Shown here one piece after another: positions 5,624 to 12,028 of a stretch of 12,028 nt of DNA (position 1 is its first letter; every line of letters starts with the position of its first letter). The position numbers and the translations under genes were made by a program. The DNA is from Nitrospiraceae bacterium. GTDB taxonomy: Bacteria > Nitrospirota_A > Leptospirillia > Leptospirillales > Leptospirillaceae. The notes under the pieces are model-generated. The model searched no databases and was not told the origin of the DNA. It was given only the letters and a program-made list of their open reading frames with translations. Location of the stretch: NCBI GenBank assembly GCA_028064945.1, contig JAPTWQ010000128.1, positions 1-12,028 of the forward strand, read 5' to 3'.

Positions 5624-6762
5624 AGTCGGAGGAAATGAGGTCCCGGTCAGACATCCTCTCTTCCACCCGGACGCTGGTTCTGAAAGTTGGCAGCACGGTT
5701 CTCGCTTCACCGCAAGCGGGTGTCAATATGCGGGTTTTGGGGGTCATTGCCCGTCAGGTGGCGTGGCTTCGGGCAAGAGGGATACGTGTTGTCATCGTTT
5801 CAAGTGGTGCGATCGCGGCCGGTCGGATGAAGCTTGATTTCGGTAAAAAGCCATTGACCCTGGCCATGAAGCAGGCGGCAGCCTCTGTTGGACAAAGCCG
5901 GCTTATGTGGGGTTACGAAAGAGCGTTTTCCCCCCATCGGCTGATGGTATCCCAGGTTCTCCTGACCCCCCGTGACGTTGTTCGAAGAAGTCGGTTCACC
6001 AATCTGGAAAGAACCCTCGAAACCCTCCTCGCACTGGGCGTCGTTCCGGTTGTGAACGAAAATGATTCCGTTGCCACCGAGGAGATCCGGTTTGGGGATA
6101 ACGATCGGCTTTCCGCACTGGTGTCCGGGACCGTCAAGGCGGATTTTCTTCTCATCCTTTCGGATGTCGATGGCCTGTATACGTCCGATCCCTCCAGAAA
6201 TCCAAATGCAACACCGATTCCGTATGTGGAAAAGGTGACATCCGATATCGAAAGCCTGGCCGGGATTTCCCGGTCGGGGTTGGGTACAGGGGGGATGGCT
6301 TCCAAAGTTCTGACGGCCCGTTGGGCGAACCGGTGGGGTCTTCCGGTCGGGATCGTGAATGGACGCAAGGGAGCTCCGGTTGAACGCTTTTTTGAGGGCG
6401 GGGGCACACTTTTTTTTGCCAGAAAAAAACTCTGGGCGGCCAAAAAAGTCTGGATTGGATTTTTTTCCGAACCATCCGGCACTCTTGTCCTGGACGAAGG
6501 GGCAATGAAAGCCATTTCTCATGGGAAATCCAGCCTTCTGGCCGGTGGAATTTCCTGTCATGAAGGAGTTTTTGAGGGTGGGGAAGTTGTCCGCCTTTTG
6601 TCTGCGACCGGTCACGAGATCGGGCGGGGGGTCTGCCGGATTTCTTCTTCCGAAGTCGCTCTCTGGACACGCCAGAAGACGACAGGAGAAAGGCCTCTAG
6701 ACTCCTGGCCGTTGGCTGTTCACAGGAACACGATGGTCCTTTGGGAAAGGGAAGAGGAGTAA
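5620..6762 (+). CDS. proB: Glutamate 5-kinase with PUA domain
   Basis: 380 residues from ATG 5620. ProB phosphorylates L-glutamate with ATP, the first and usually proline-inhibited step of proline synthesis. The amino-acid-kinase domain shows KVGSTVL (22-28), SSGAIAAG (61-68), the glutamate-binding NENDSV (147-152), FGDNDRLSALV (158-168), SDVDGLYTSDP (181-191) and GTGGMASK (222-229). A C-terminal PUA domain covers about 279-355 (SGTLVLDEGA, GKSSLLAGGI, ...GEVVRLL), as in E. coli ProB; it is absent from many short homologues. ATG 5620 overlaps the obg stop, while ATG 5635 lies just after GGAGG but very close to it; either could be used. It is followed six bases later by proA. Confidence 0.96.
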   Translation: MKSEEMRSRSDILSSTRTLVLKVGSTVLASPQAGVNMRVLGVIARQVAWLRARGIRVVIVSSGAIAAGRMKLDFGKKPLTLAMKQAAASVGQSRLMWGYERAFSPHRLMVSQVLLTPRDVVRRSRFTNLERTLETLLALGVVPVVNENDSVATEEIRFGDNDRLSALVSGTVKADFLLILSDVDGLYTSDPSRNPNATPIPYVEKVTSDIESLAGISRSGLGTGGMASKVLTARWANRWGLPVGIVNGRKGAPVERFFEGGGTLFFARKKLWAAKKVWIGFFSEPSGTLVLDEGAMKAISHGKSSLLAGGISCHEGVFEGGEVVRLLSATGHEIGRGVCRISSSEVALWTRQKTTGERPLDSWPLAVHRNTMVLWEREEE

Positions 6763-6768
6763 AGCGTT

Positions 6769-8034
6769 ATGGATCGGCTTTATGAAAGGAAAGGCCTGGA
6801 AGACATTCTTCGGGATGCCCGTCAGTCTTTCTATCGGACACAGGTTTTAAAACCCAGGGAAAAAAACGCGGTCTTGCTCCGGCTTTCTTTGCTGCTCCAG
6901 AAGGAAAAAGATCATGTTTGTCATGAAAACCGGATAGAGTATGCAAAAGCGCTTGAAAAAGGACTCGATCCGGCCCTGTGCGACCGGTTGCTCCTCACGG
7001 AAAACCGCTATGCCCAGATGATCCAGGGGCTCCGTGACGTTGCCTCTTTACCGGATCCCGTGGGACGGTCGGTCGACCGCTGGACAAATGCCGATGGTCT
7101 TTTGATCGAAAAAGTCCGGGTCCCGCTCGGGGTTATCGGAGTGGTTTATGAATCTCGTCCCAATGTCACGGTGGAAGTCTTTTCTCTTTGTCTCAAGGCG
7201 GGCTGCGCTGTTGTGTTGCGGGGAGGTTCGGAAGCCCTGTCCTCCAATCAGGTCCTCGTCAATATGATCAGACAGGCGCTTAAGGAGGAAGGAATTCCGG
7301 AAGGTGCGGCTTCTTTTCTTCCCTGGCCCGACAGGCAGGCGGTGCTCGACCTTTTGTCGATGAACGGCCTTGACGTTGTGATCCCCCGGGGTGGAGCCGG
7401 TTTGATGAAACTTGTGAATGAACATGCCCGGGTTCCGGTTCTGAAACACGATCAGGGGATCTGCCATATCTACGTCGGAGCGTCGGCGGATCCCGAAAAA
7501 GCCCTGGCTGTTGTCGTCAACGCCAAGACAAACCGGCCTTCGACGTGCAACGCAATGGAGACATTACTGGTGCATTCCTCTCACAGTCAGGCCCTGTTGC
7601 CAGAGATTGTCGAAGCGTTGAGGGAAAAAGAAGTCCTTGTGTATGGGTGTCCCGAAACAAGAAAGCTCGGGGAAGGGATTCTTCCGGCTTCCCCGGACAC
7701 ATACCGGACAGAGTTTCTGTCTCTTGCGCTCAATATCCGCCAGGTTGACTCACTCGACGAGGCTCTCGTGCATATCCGGGAGTACGGGTCCGGTCATACG
7801 GAAGCGATCTTGACCCGGGATCTTGAAGAAGCCGATCGTTTCCAGCTGGAGGTCGACTCCTCTTGCGTGATGGTCAATGCCTCAACCCGCCTTCATGACG
7901 GTTTTGCCTTTGGATTGGGGGCAGAAGTGGGGATCAGCACCTCCCGGGTCCATGCCCGTGGAACGATGGGTCTGCCGGAGTTGACCACGACAAAATATCT
8001 TGTCCGTGGAGATGGGCATCTCCGCAAGCCCTGA
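6769..8034 (+). CDS. proA: Gamma-glutamyl phosphate reductase (glutamate-5-semialdehyde dehydrogenase)
   Basis: 421 residues, normal length. ProA reduces gamma-glutamyl phosphate with NADPH to glutamate-5-semialdehyde, which cyclises to pyrroline-5-carboxylate; ProC, not in this window, finishes proline. Visible signatures are VPLGVIGVVYESRPNVT (118-134), LRGGSEA (150-156), PRGGAGLM (206-213), the catalytic cysteine C260 in NRPSTCNAMETLLVH, and the C-terminal LHDGFAFGLGAEVGIST. The ATG at 6769 has GAGGAG nine bases upstream, lying within the end of proB. The two enzymes are thought to channel the unstable phosphate intermediate, so tight pairing is expected. Confidence 0.97.
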   Translation: MDRLYERKGLEDILRDARQSFYRTQVLKPREKNAVLLRLSLLLQKEKDHVCHENRIEYAKALEKGLDPALCDRLLLTENRYAQMIQGLRDVASLPDPVGRSVDRWTNADGLLIEKVRVPLGVIGVVYESRPNVTVEVFSLCLKAGCAVVLRGGSEALSSNQVLVNMIRQALKEEGIPEGAASFLPWPDRQAVLDLLSMNGLDVVIPRGGAGLMKLVNEHARVPVLKHDQGICHIYVGASADPEKALAVVVNAKTNRPSTCNAMETLLVHSSHSQALLPEIVEALREKEVLVYGCPETRKLGEGILPASPDTYRTEFLSLALNIRQVDSLDEALVHIREYGSGHTEAILTRDLEEADRFQLEVDSSCVMVNASTRLHDGFAFGLGAEVGISTSRVHARGTMGLPELTTTKYLVRGDGHLRKP

Positions 8035-8052
8035 GTCCGGGGAGACGTGACA

Positions 8053-8745
8053 GTGAAGTTGCCCAGGACAGCTCTTTTCGGAGGAGCGTTCAACCCCGTC
8101 CATCAGGGACATCTTGCCCTGGCGCACTATCTGACGAACAGGATGGCTCTCGACAGGATCGTTTTTGTTCCTGTTGGCAAACCGGCCCATCGCAGCCTGC
8201 CGGACGATCCCGGATGTCACGAAAGATTGAGAATGCTTGAAAAAGCAATCTCCGGAGAACCTCGCTGGCATCTTTCCGATTACGAATGCCGGTCCGGGGA
8301 AATTTCCTACACGGTCAGGACTGTGGAGGCACTCTTTCCGGAGGAAAGGCCATGGCTTATTCTGGGTTCGGACGCGTTTCTCGGGCTAGACAAATGGTTT
8401 GAAACCGGACGGCTTTTGTCCAGGGTCCATCTTCTTGTGGCCTTTCGTCCCGGCGATACGCTCAGGAGGATCACCTCCGGCTTTGAGCGACTGATCCCCT
8501 TCGGCCTCGGTCCTGTCGCTCTTCCGGATCCTGCTTCTCCAGGCCGGGCGGATGTTGTCATTCAAAGATCGAGAAATGGAAAAATCGAAACCTTTATTGG
8601 TTTTGTGCGACCGGGAACGCCAGATGTCTCCTCTTCCCGGACAAGGGACGCTCTCCGGAAGGGAGAGGTCCCGGATGAGTTCTTGCCAGCCACGGTCAAA
8701 TCCTATATCGTTGAGAAAGGATTGTATGGATTTTCATCAGACTGA
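8053..8745 (+). CDS. nadD: Nicotinate-nucleotide adenylyltransferase
   Basis: About 230 residues. NadD adenylates nicotinate mononucleotide to deamido-NAD in NAD synthesis. The nucleotidyltransferase signature GGAFNPVHQGH is at residues 10-20, and FVPVGKPAHR near 38-47 is the usual nicotinate-site loop. LILGSDAFLGLDKW (102-115) follows, and VSSSRTRDALRKG near 192-204 corresponds to the ISSTxIR motif that binds phosphates. The end (FLPATVKSYIVEKGLYG) is typical. Two GTG starts are in frame: 8047 lies only two bases after GGGGAG, while 8053 lies eight bases after it and is preferred. The gene follows proA by 18 bases and overlaps rsfS by 20, an arrangement (nadD-rsfS after obg) common in many bacteria. 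Confidence 0.95.
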   Translation: MKLPRTALFGGAFNPVHQGHLALAHYLTNRMALDRIVFVPVGKPAHRSLPDDPGCHERLRMLEKAISGEPRWHLSDYECRSGEISYTVRTVEALFPEERPWLILGSDAFLGLDKWFETGRLLSRVHLLVAFRPGDTLRRITSGFERLIPFGLGPVALPDPASPGRADVVIQRSRNGKIETFIGFVRPGTPDVSSSRTRDALRKGEVPDEFLPATVKSYIVEKGLYGFSSD

Positions 8746-9283
8746 ACAATCCGGACATGGTCCGGTTTCTGAGACGGACAGTTTTCACCTTCCATCCCGG
8801 GAGTGCCTTCTGCAAAAGGAAACGGCTCCCCAAAAGGAAACGGACTTCGAAACCCGAGATCGCGCGGAGCAAATGGCCCGGTTCCTTCAGGAAAAGAAAG
8901 GACGGACCATCTGGATCCTGGCTCCGGGGGAAGCCTGTGCCTATGCCGATTTTCTGATTATGGCAGATGTGGAACACGAACGGCATCGTGACGCTGTCCT
9001 TGAAATGCTGGACCGCCAGTTTTCAAAAAGGGGAGAGCCCTTCCGGGCAGAAAAAGGACATTTCTGGACTCTTGTCGATTTCGGGTCCGTCGTCATCCAT
9101 CTTTTCCTGAATAGCGGCCGATCTCTTTACAGGCTGGAGGACTTGTTCCCCACGGCGCCTCTCCTTGTCCTTGATGAAACAGGTCGCCTTGAAACCCTCG
9201 CTCCCGAACACAGACCCATCCCGGAATTCACGGAGAATATTTCCCGGAGACTGCCACCGCCTCTTCGGCACCCGAGCGTCTGA
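8726..9283 (+). CDS. rsfS: Ribosomal silencing factor RsfS with N-terminal extension
   Basis: 185 residues; most RsfS proteins are about 105-130. RsfS binds uL14 on the free 50S subunit and blocks subunit joining in starvation. The core is at about 45-145: RAEQMARFLQEKKG, then ADFLIMADVEHERHRDAV (the ADYFVIxTG-like strand, with Met-Ala-Asp instead of the usual Thr-Gly), FWTLVDFGSVVIHLF (113-127) and YRLEDLFPTAP (135-145). Before it lie about 44 hydrophilic residues with a short internal repeat (QKETAPQKET), and after it about 40 residues not typical of the family. Start ATG 8726 lies inside the end of nadD with AAAGGA five bases upstream. An earlier ATG at 8552 would only translate nadD in another frame. 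The stop TGA shares one base with the next ATG. Confidence 0.9.
   Translation: MDFHQTEQSGHGPVSETDSFHLPSRECLLQKETAPQKETDFETRDRAEQMARFLQEKKGRTIWILAPGEACAYADFLIMADVEHERHRDAVLEMLDRQFSKRGEPFRAEKGHFWTLVDFGSVVIHLFLNSGRSLYRLEDLFPTAPLLVLDETGRLETLAPEHRPIPEFTENISRRLPPPLRHPSV
8814..8843. repeat. Short direct repeat inside rsfS
   Basis: AAAAGGAAACGG occurs at 8814-8825 and again at 8832-8843, an 18-base period equal to six codons. It encodes QKET twice in the N-terminal extension of RsfS, so it looks like a small in-frame tandem duplication. Confidence 0.7.
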
Positions 9284-10689
9284 TGACCCGTTTTCTCCTC
9301 CTGGCCCTTCTCTTATCGCTTGTTTTCGTCGTGAAGCTTTTCGAGTGGAACCCGGGATCCGTCACATTTCAGTATCTTCCAGGACATGCCGTCGAGATTC
9401 CCGAAGTGGCCCTTTTTGTCCTCTCCCTTGGCCTGGGCGCGGGTTTTGTGATGATCGTCCACGGGACGGGGGATTTCTTAAGATGGTTAAGAAATCTGGA
9501 CGAAGCCCGGGAGGAAAAGCGCGAAGAAAAAGTGACCGCTCTCTGGAAAAAAGTCCGCGAGGAACTGAACCGCTCTCATGTGCCCCAGGCGATTTCCCTG
9601 CTGGAAAGACTGGTTTCTCTTTACCCGAATCACCTGGAAGCCCTGCTTCTCCTTGGAAATCTTCGTCGTTTGACGGGAGATGCAACCGGCGCCATCCGGC
9701 TTCACCGGAGAGCGCGCGTTTTTGACGAAGAGGATGTCCGGCTTGTCATCGCCCTTTGTGAAGACTATCGCCAGGCAGGTCGTCTGGATGACGAAATAGC
9801 GATTCTTTCAGAATATTTTCACAAAAAAGAAGGTCGGAACATTGACGTTCTGGGAAGGTACCGGGATCGCCTCGTTTCCCGCCAGAAATGGGAGGAAGCG
9901 CTGGCCGTCCAGTCTGTCCTTTCCCGTTCGTTCGGAAAAGGGGAAAGACGGGACCTCGAGGTTTCGTACCTTGTTGGCATTCGTTATGAAACAGGACGCC
10001 ACCACCTCGAGCATGCGGAAACGGAATTGGCGAGACGCTCTTTCCGTGGGGCGTTAAAAATCGACCCTCTGTTTTCCCCGGCCAGGATCGGGCTCGCCGA
10101 AGCGCAATCCCGCGAGGGAAGGGTGTCGGAAGCTCTGACGACGCTGGAGGAAGGTTTTCAGAGGGACCGGGATCCGGTTTATCTCTATCTTCTTGAAGAA
10201 ATGGCCCTGGAAGCGGGATCTCCCGAGCGGATCCTGACGCCATTCGAGAGAGCCGTCCTTTCCGATCCGCAGAACTCCTCTCTTCTTTATGCCCAGGCAA
10301 GATTATATGATCGGCTGATGATGGTCGACCTTGCCCTTGATCGTCTGGAGTCCCTGGAAGGGAGAGAAAACTGGGAAGGTGAGTTCTACCGCCTGCTGGG
10401 AGATTTGTATCTCCGGAACAAGGATCGGGTGAACGCTCTGGAAGCCTTCCAGAAGGGGGCTCGTGCCGAAAATCACCCCGGCCGTCTCTATTGCCGCTTC
10501 TGCGGCCAACGGTATCTCCAATGGACTGGCAAATGTCTCTCCTGCCACCGTTGGGGGGCGCTGACCCTTCACCCGGGGTATGTTCAGGCCCACTCCATCC
10601 CGGATCACCCCCCAGAGGAACGCAATGCGGGAGGAAGCTCTCTTTCCGATCCGACCATCGATGCCTATTCGCTGGGCCAGTCCAGCTGA
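9283..10689 (+). CDS. LapA-LapB fusion-like membrane protein: two membrane segments, TPR repeats, rubredoxin-type zinc ribbon
   Basis: 468 residues. Residues 3-18 and about 41-60 are hydrophobic and flank a short loop with WNPGSVTFQYLPGHAVEIP, the pattern of LapA (DUF1049) proteins. A charged linker (70-95) leads to TPR-like helices from about 96 to 395 (QAISLLERLVSLYPNHLEALLLLGNL, ALTTLEEGFQRDRDPVYLYLLEE, and others). At 404-421 the spaced cysteines CRFCG...CLSCHRW form the rubredoxin-like domain of LapB (YciM). In E. coli, LapB works with FtsH in controlling LpxC and lipopolysaccharide synthesis, and LapA is encoded next to it by a separate gene. Here both parts seem to be joined. A tail of about 45 residues follows the zinc ribbon. 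The ATG shares a base with the rsfS stop. Function in LPS control is inference; no lpxC or ftsH is in view. Confidence 0.8.
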   Translation: MTRFLLLALLLSLVFVVKLFEWNPGSVTFQYLPGHAVEIPEVALFVLSLGLGAGFVMIVHGTGDFLRWLRNLDEAREEKREEKVTALWKKVREELNRSHVPQAISLLERLVSLYPNHLEALLLLGNLRRLTGDATGAIRLHRRARVFDEEDVRLVIALCEDYRQAGRLDDEIAILSEYFHKKEGRNIDVLGRYRDRLVSRQKWEEALAVQSVLSRSFGKGERRDLEVSYLVGIRYETGRHHLEHAETELARRSFRGALKIDPLFSPARIGLAEAQSREGRVSEALTTLEEGFQRDRDPVYLYLLEEMALEAGSPERILTPFERAVLSDPQNSSLLYAQARLYDRLMMVDLALDRLESLEGRENWEGEFYRLLGDLYLRNKDRVNALEAFQKGARAENHPGRLYCRFCGQRYLQWTGKCLSCHRWGALTLHPGYVQAHSIPDHPPEERNAGGSSLSDPTIDAYSLGQSS

Positions 10690-10738
10690 TCCCTCTTTCT
10701 TCCATGCGGTCCGGGTTTTCTCGCTGCAGGGTTTCACC

Positions 10739-11383
10739 GTGAGTCTTTTCGGGTTGTCATGCCCCTTATGCCGAGCCTTTGTGCGAACCGGTACTCCATT
10801 GTGTATCCGTTGTCTTGCAACTTTCGAGCGGGAGACACGTCATTGCCCCGATGAACGGGCCAACGTCGACGACTATATTGTTCAAGGGATGTTTCGCTAT
10901 GAAGGGATCGCCCGGGAGATGTTCGGGCTGGCAAAATTCGGCGGAAACCGGGCATTGGCCGATTTCCTGATCGAACGGGGAATCATGCGCTTGGCCTATC
11001 CTTCTGACGTCCATCTGTGGGTCCCCGTCCCACCTGAAAGAACCAGGCTTCTTGTCCGGGGGTTCAGTCTCCCGGACCGGATGGCCTGGCGGATCGGGAT
11101 GCTGACCGGTATCCCCTGTGCCATTGACGGATCCTCCCTTCACGCCGAAAAAGAACAAAAAAAACTCGACCGGCCCGGCAGACTTTCGGAACGTCTGCAT
11201 CGGGAATGGTCCGGGGGTCGATTTTCTCCTCATCACAGATCCGGTGTGGCCATTCTTGACGATCTGGTCACGACGGGGGGAACCATTCGCTCCTTTGCCA
11301 CCTTCCTCCGGAAGAAAGGAGCCCGGATTGTTCGGGCCATCACTCTGTTCGACGCTCCATTGCGTGTCGAAAGGGAGAGTTGA
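10739..11383 (+). CDS. comF: ComF-family phosphoribosyltransferase-like protein
   Basis: 214 residues from GTG 10739, typical ComF size. An N-terminal zinc-finger pattern has CPLC (8-11) and CIRC (22-25), with a lone C36 nearby. Next come the ComF features YIVQGMFRYEG...LAKFGGNRALADFL, VPVPPERTRLLVRGFSLPDRMA (95-116), KKLDRPGRLSERL and the phosphoribosyltransferase loop VAILDDLVTTGGT (170-182). ComF is needed for DNA uptake in competent bacteria and helps move incoming single strands; its enzyme activity, if any, is unclear. GTG 10739 has AGGG seven bases upstream. The open frame reaches back to 10580 but there overlaps the LapB-like gene with no family likeness. The helicase gene follows directly, pairing two DNA-processing genes. 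Confidence 0.88.
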   Translation: MSLFGLSCPLCRAFVRTGTPLCIRCLATFERETRHCPDERANVDDYIVQGMFRYEGIAREMFGLAKFGGNRALADFLIERGIMRLAYPSDVHLWVPVPPERTRLLVRGFSLPDRMAWRIGMLTGIPCAIDGSSLHAEKEQKKLDRPGRLSERLHREWSGGRFSPHHRSGVAILDDLVTTGGTIRSFATFLRKKGARIVRAITLFDAPLRVERES

Positions 11384-12028
11384 TTGGAAGGATCAAGACA
11401 GAATTTCAAATCTTCCGGAAACTCTCCGGAAACCCTCTTTGAAGAGGAAAAACAGGAAATCCGCGTTCTGCTGGACCGTCTGTCCCGGACTCTTCCCGGT
11501 TTCGTGGCGCGTCCGGGACAAAGGGCCATGATTGCCGAAGTCGCCCGCACTTTCTCACGATGCAGGGAAGAAGGAGAGGCTTTCAGAGAGGGCCGGAACC
11601 TGTCCGTGATTCAGGGACCGACCGGAACCGGAAAGACGATGGCCTATCTCCTTGCGGGAATTGTTCTGGCCAGAAGCCGTAAAAAAACGCTTCTGGTCTC
11701 TACGGCGACGGTTTCCTTGCAGGAACAGCTTGTGGCAAAAGATATCCCCCTGCTGGCAAGCGTCCTGGACAATCCGCCGGTCTATGAGCTGGCGAAAGGA
11801 AGGGGGCGATATCTCTGCGAGCGTAATCTTTTCTCTCTCACGGATCTTCAGGCAGGAACTGCTTTCTGGAAACACCCCCCTTCCTCTCTGGAGATTGATT
11901 TGCTGGACCGTCTCCGGAAGGATTTTCCCGACACATGGGATGGGGACAGGGACCATCTGCCCGTGTCCGTTCCGGATTCGCTCTGGTCTCTCATCCAGAA
12001 CCAGGGGACAAGTTGCACGGGCAAAAGA
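11384..12028 (+). CDS. dinG: DinG/XPD-type iron-sulfur ATP-dependent DNA helicase, N-terminal part (cut by window edge)
   Basis: 215 codons are visible and remain open at the right edge. The start is a TTG directly after the comF stop, six bases after AGGGAG; the next ATG (11528) lies inside the conserved RPGQRAMI motif and is too late. Residues 43-51 match the DinG Q-like motif (RPGQ..MI..V). Walker A is GPTGTGKT (78-85) and motif Ia is LLVSTATVSLQEQL (103-116). C145 in GRYLCERNLF and C211 in SCTGKR correspond to the first cysteines of the 4Fe-4S cluster domain, the third lying just past the edge. Such helicases unwind DNA 5' to 3' and act on R-loops, G-quadruplexes or repair intermediates. 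It could be a DinG or a YoaA-like paralogue. Confidence 0.88.
   Translation, partial: MEGSRQNFKSSGNSPETLFEEEKQEIRVLLDRLSRTLPGFVARPGQRAMIAEVARTFSRCREEGEAFREGRNLSVIQGPTGTGKTMAYLLAGIVLARSRKKTLLVSTATVSLQEQLVAKDIPLLASVLDNPPVYELAKGRGRYLCERNLFSLTDLQAGTAFWKHPPSSLEIDLLDRLRKDFPDTWDGDRDHLPVSVPDSLWSLIQNQGTSCTGKR

Noticed and set aside
4988..5710. Long antisense open frames across obg, proB and the LapB-like gene
   Set aside because: They are shadows of strongly supported genes, with no start signals or family-like sequence.
8552..8725. Longer start (ATG 8552) for RsfS
   Set aside because: This part is simply nadD read in another frame; ATG 8726 has its own ribosome binding site.
10580..10738. Longer start (ATG 10580) for the ComF protein
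   Set aside because: Most of it overlaps the LapB-like gene in another frame and shows no ComF-family likeness; GTG 10739 has a suitable ribosome binding site and gives normal length.
1..12028. CRISPR arrays, insertion sequences, tRNA/rRNA, prophage or defence-system genes
   Set aside because: No repeat-spacer pattern, transposase, terminal inverted repeats or RNA-gene signature was seen; nearly the whole window is filled by recognisable chromosomal genes.

Overview
This window is a stretch of ordinary bacterial chromosome carrying housekeeping genes. The host looks Gram-negative: it encodes a predicted outer-membrane beta-barrel, a lipoprotein and a LapA/LapB-type envelope protein. Base composition is fairly even and moderately GC-rich throughout, with no compositional island. 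The order rplU-rpmA-obg-proB-proA-nadD-rsfS, next to a Fur gene, and the protein style suggest a Nitrospirota bacterium such as Leptospirillum. That placement is inference from memory of the families, not from a search.

Left part (1-541, minus strand): the start of an ABC-transporter ATPase gene runs off the left edge and overlaps the end of a queD-like gene (6-carboxytetrahydropterin synthase). The outermost ~40 bases are an inverted copy of the middle of queD. They replace the place where the ATPase Walker A motif should be, which looks like a fold-back assembly or amplification chimera at a contig end.

Second part (542-3527): a divergent intergenic region holds a good sigma70-type promoter. 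It reads rightwards into two exported proteins of unknown role, an outer-membrane barrel and a YCF48-like beta-propeller lipoprotein. Both have out-of-frame mini-ORFs with good ribosome binding sites just upstream of the likely start. A Fur regulator gene points back towards them.

Third part (3528-12028, plus strand): a 310-base divergent control region is followed by a tightly packed run of genes. These are ribosomal proteins bL21 and bL27, the ribosome-assembly GTPase Obg, the first two proline-biosynthesis enzymes (ProB, ProA), the NAD enzyme NadD, the ribosome silencing factor RsfS, a fused LapA-LapB-like TPR/zinc-ribbon membrane protein, a ComF-family phosphoribosyltransferase, and the N-terminal part of a DinG-type iron-sulfur helicase cut by the right edge. 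From obg on, most neighbours overlap or lie within about 12 bases, so one polycistronic unit with translational coupling is likely.

I found no CRISPR array, insertion sequence, rRNA, tRNA, prophage or evident novel defence system. The most useful unusual points are the fold-back at the left edge, the LapA-LapB fusion, the chains of mini-ORFs before the exported-protein genes, and the in-frame TGA-TTG junction between comF and the helicase gene.
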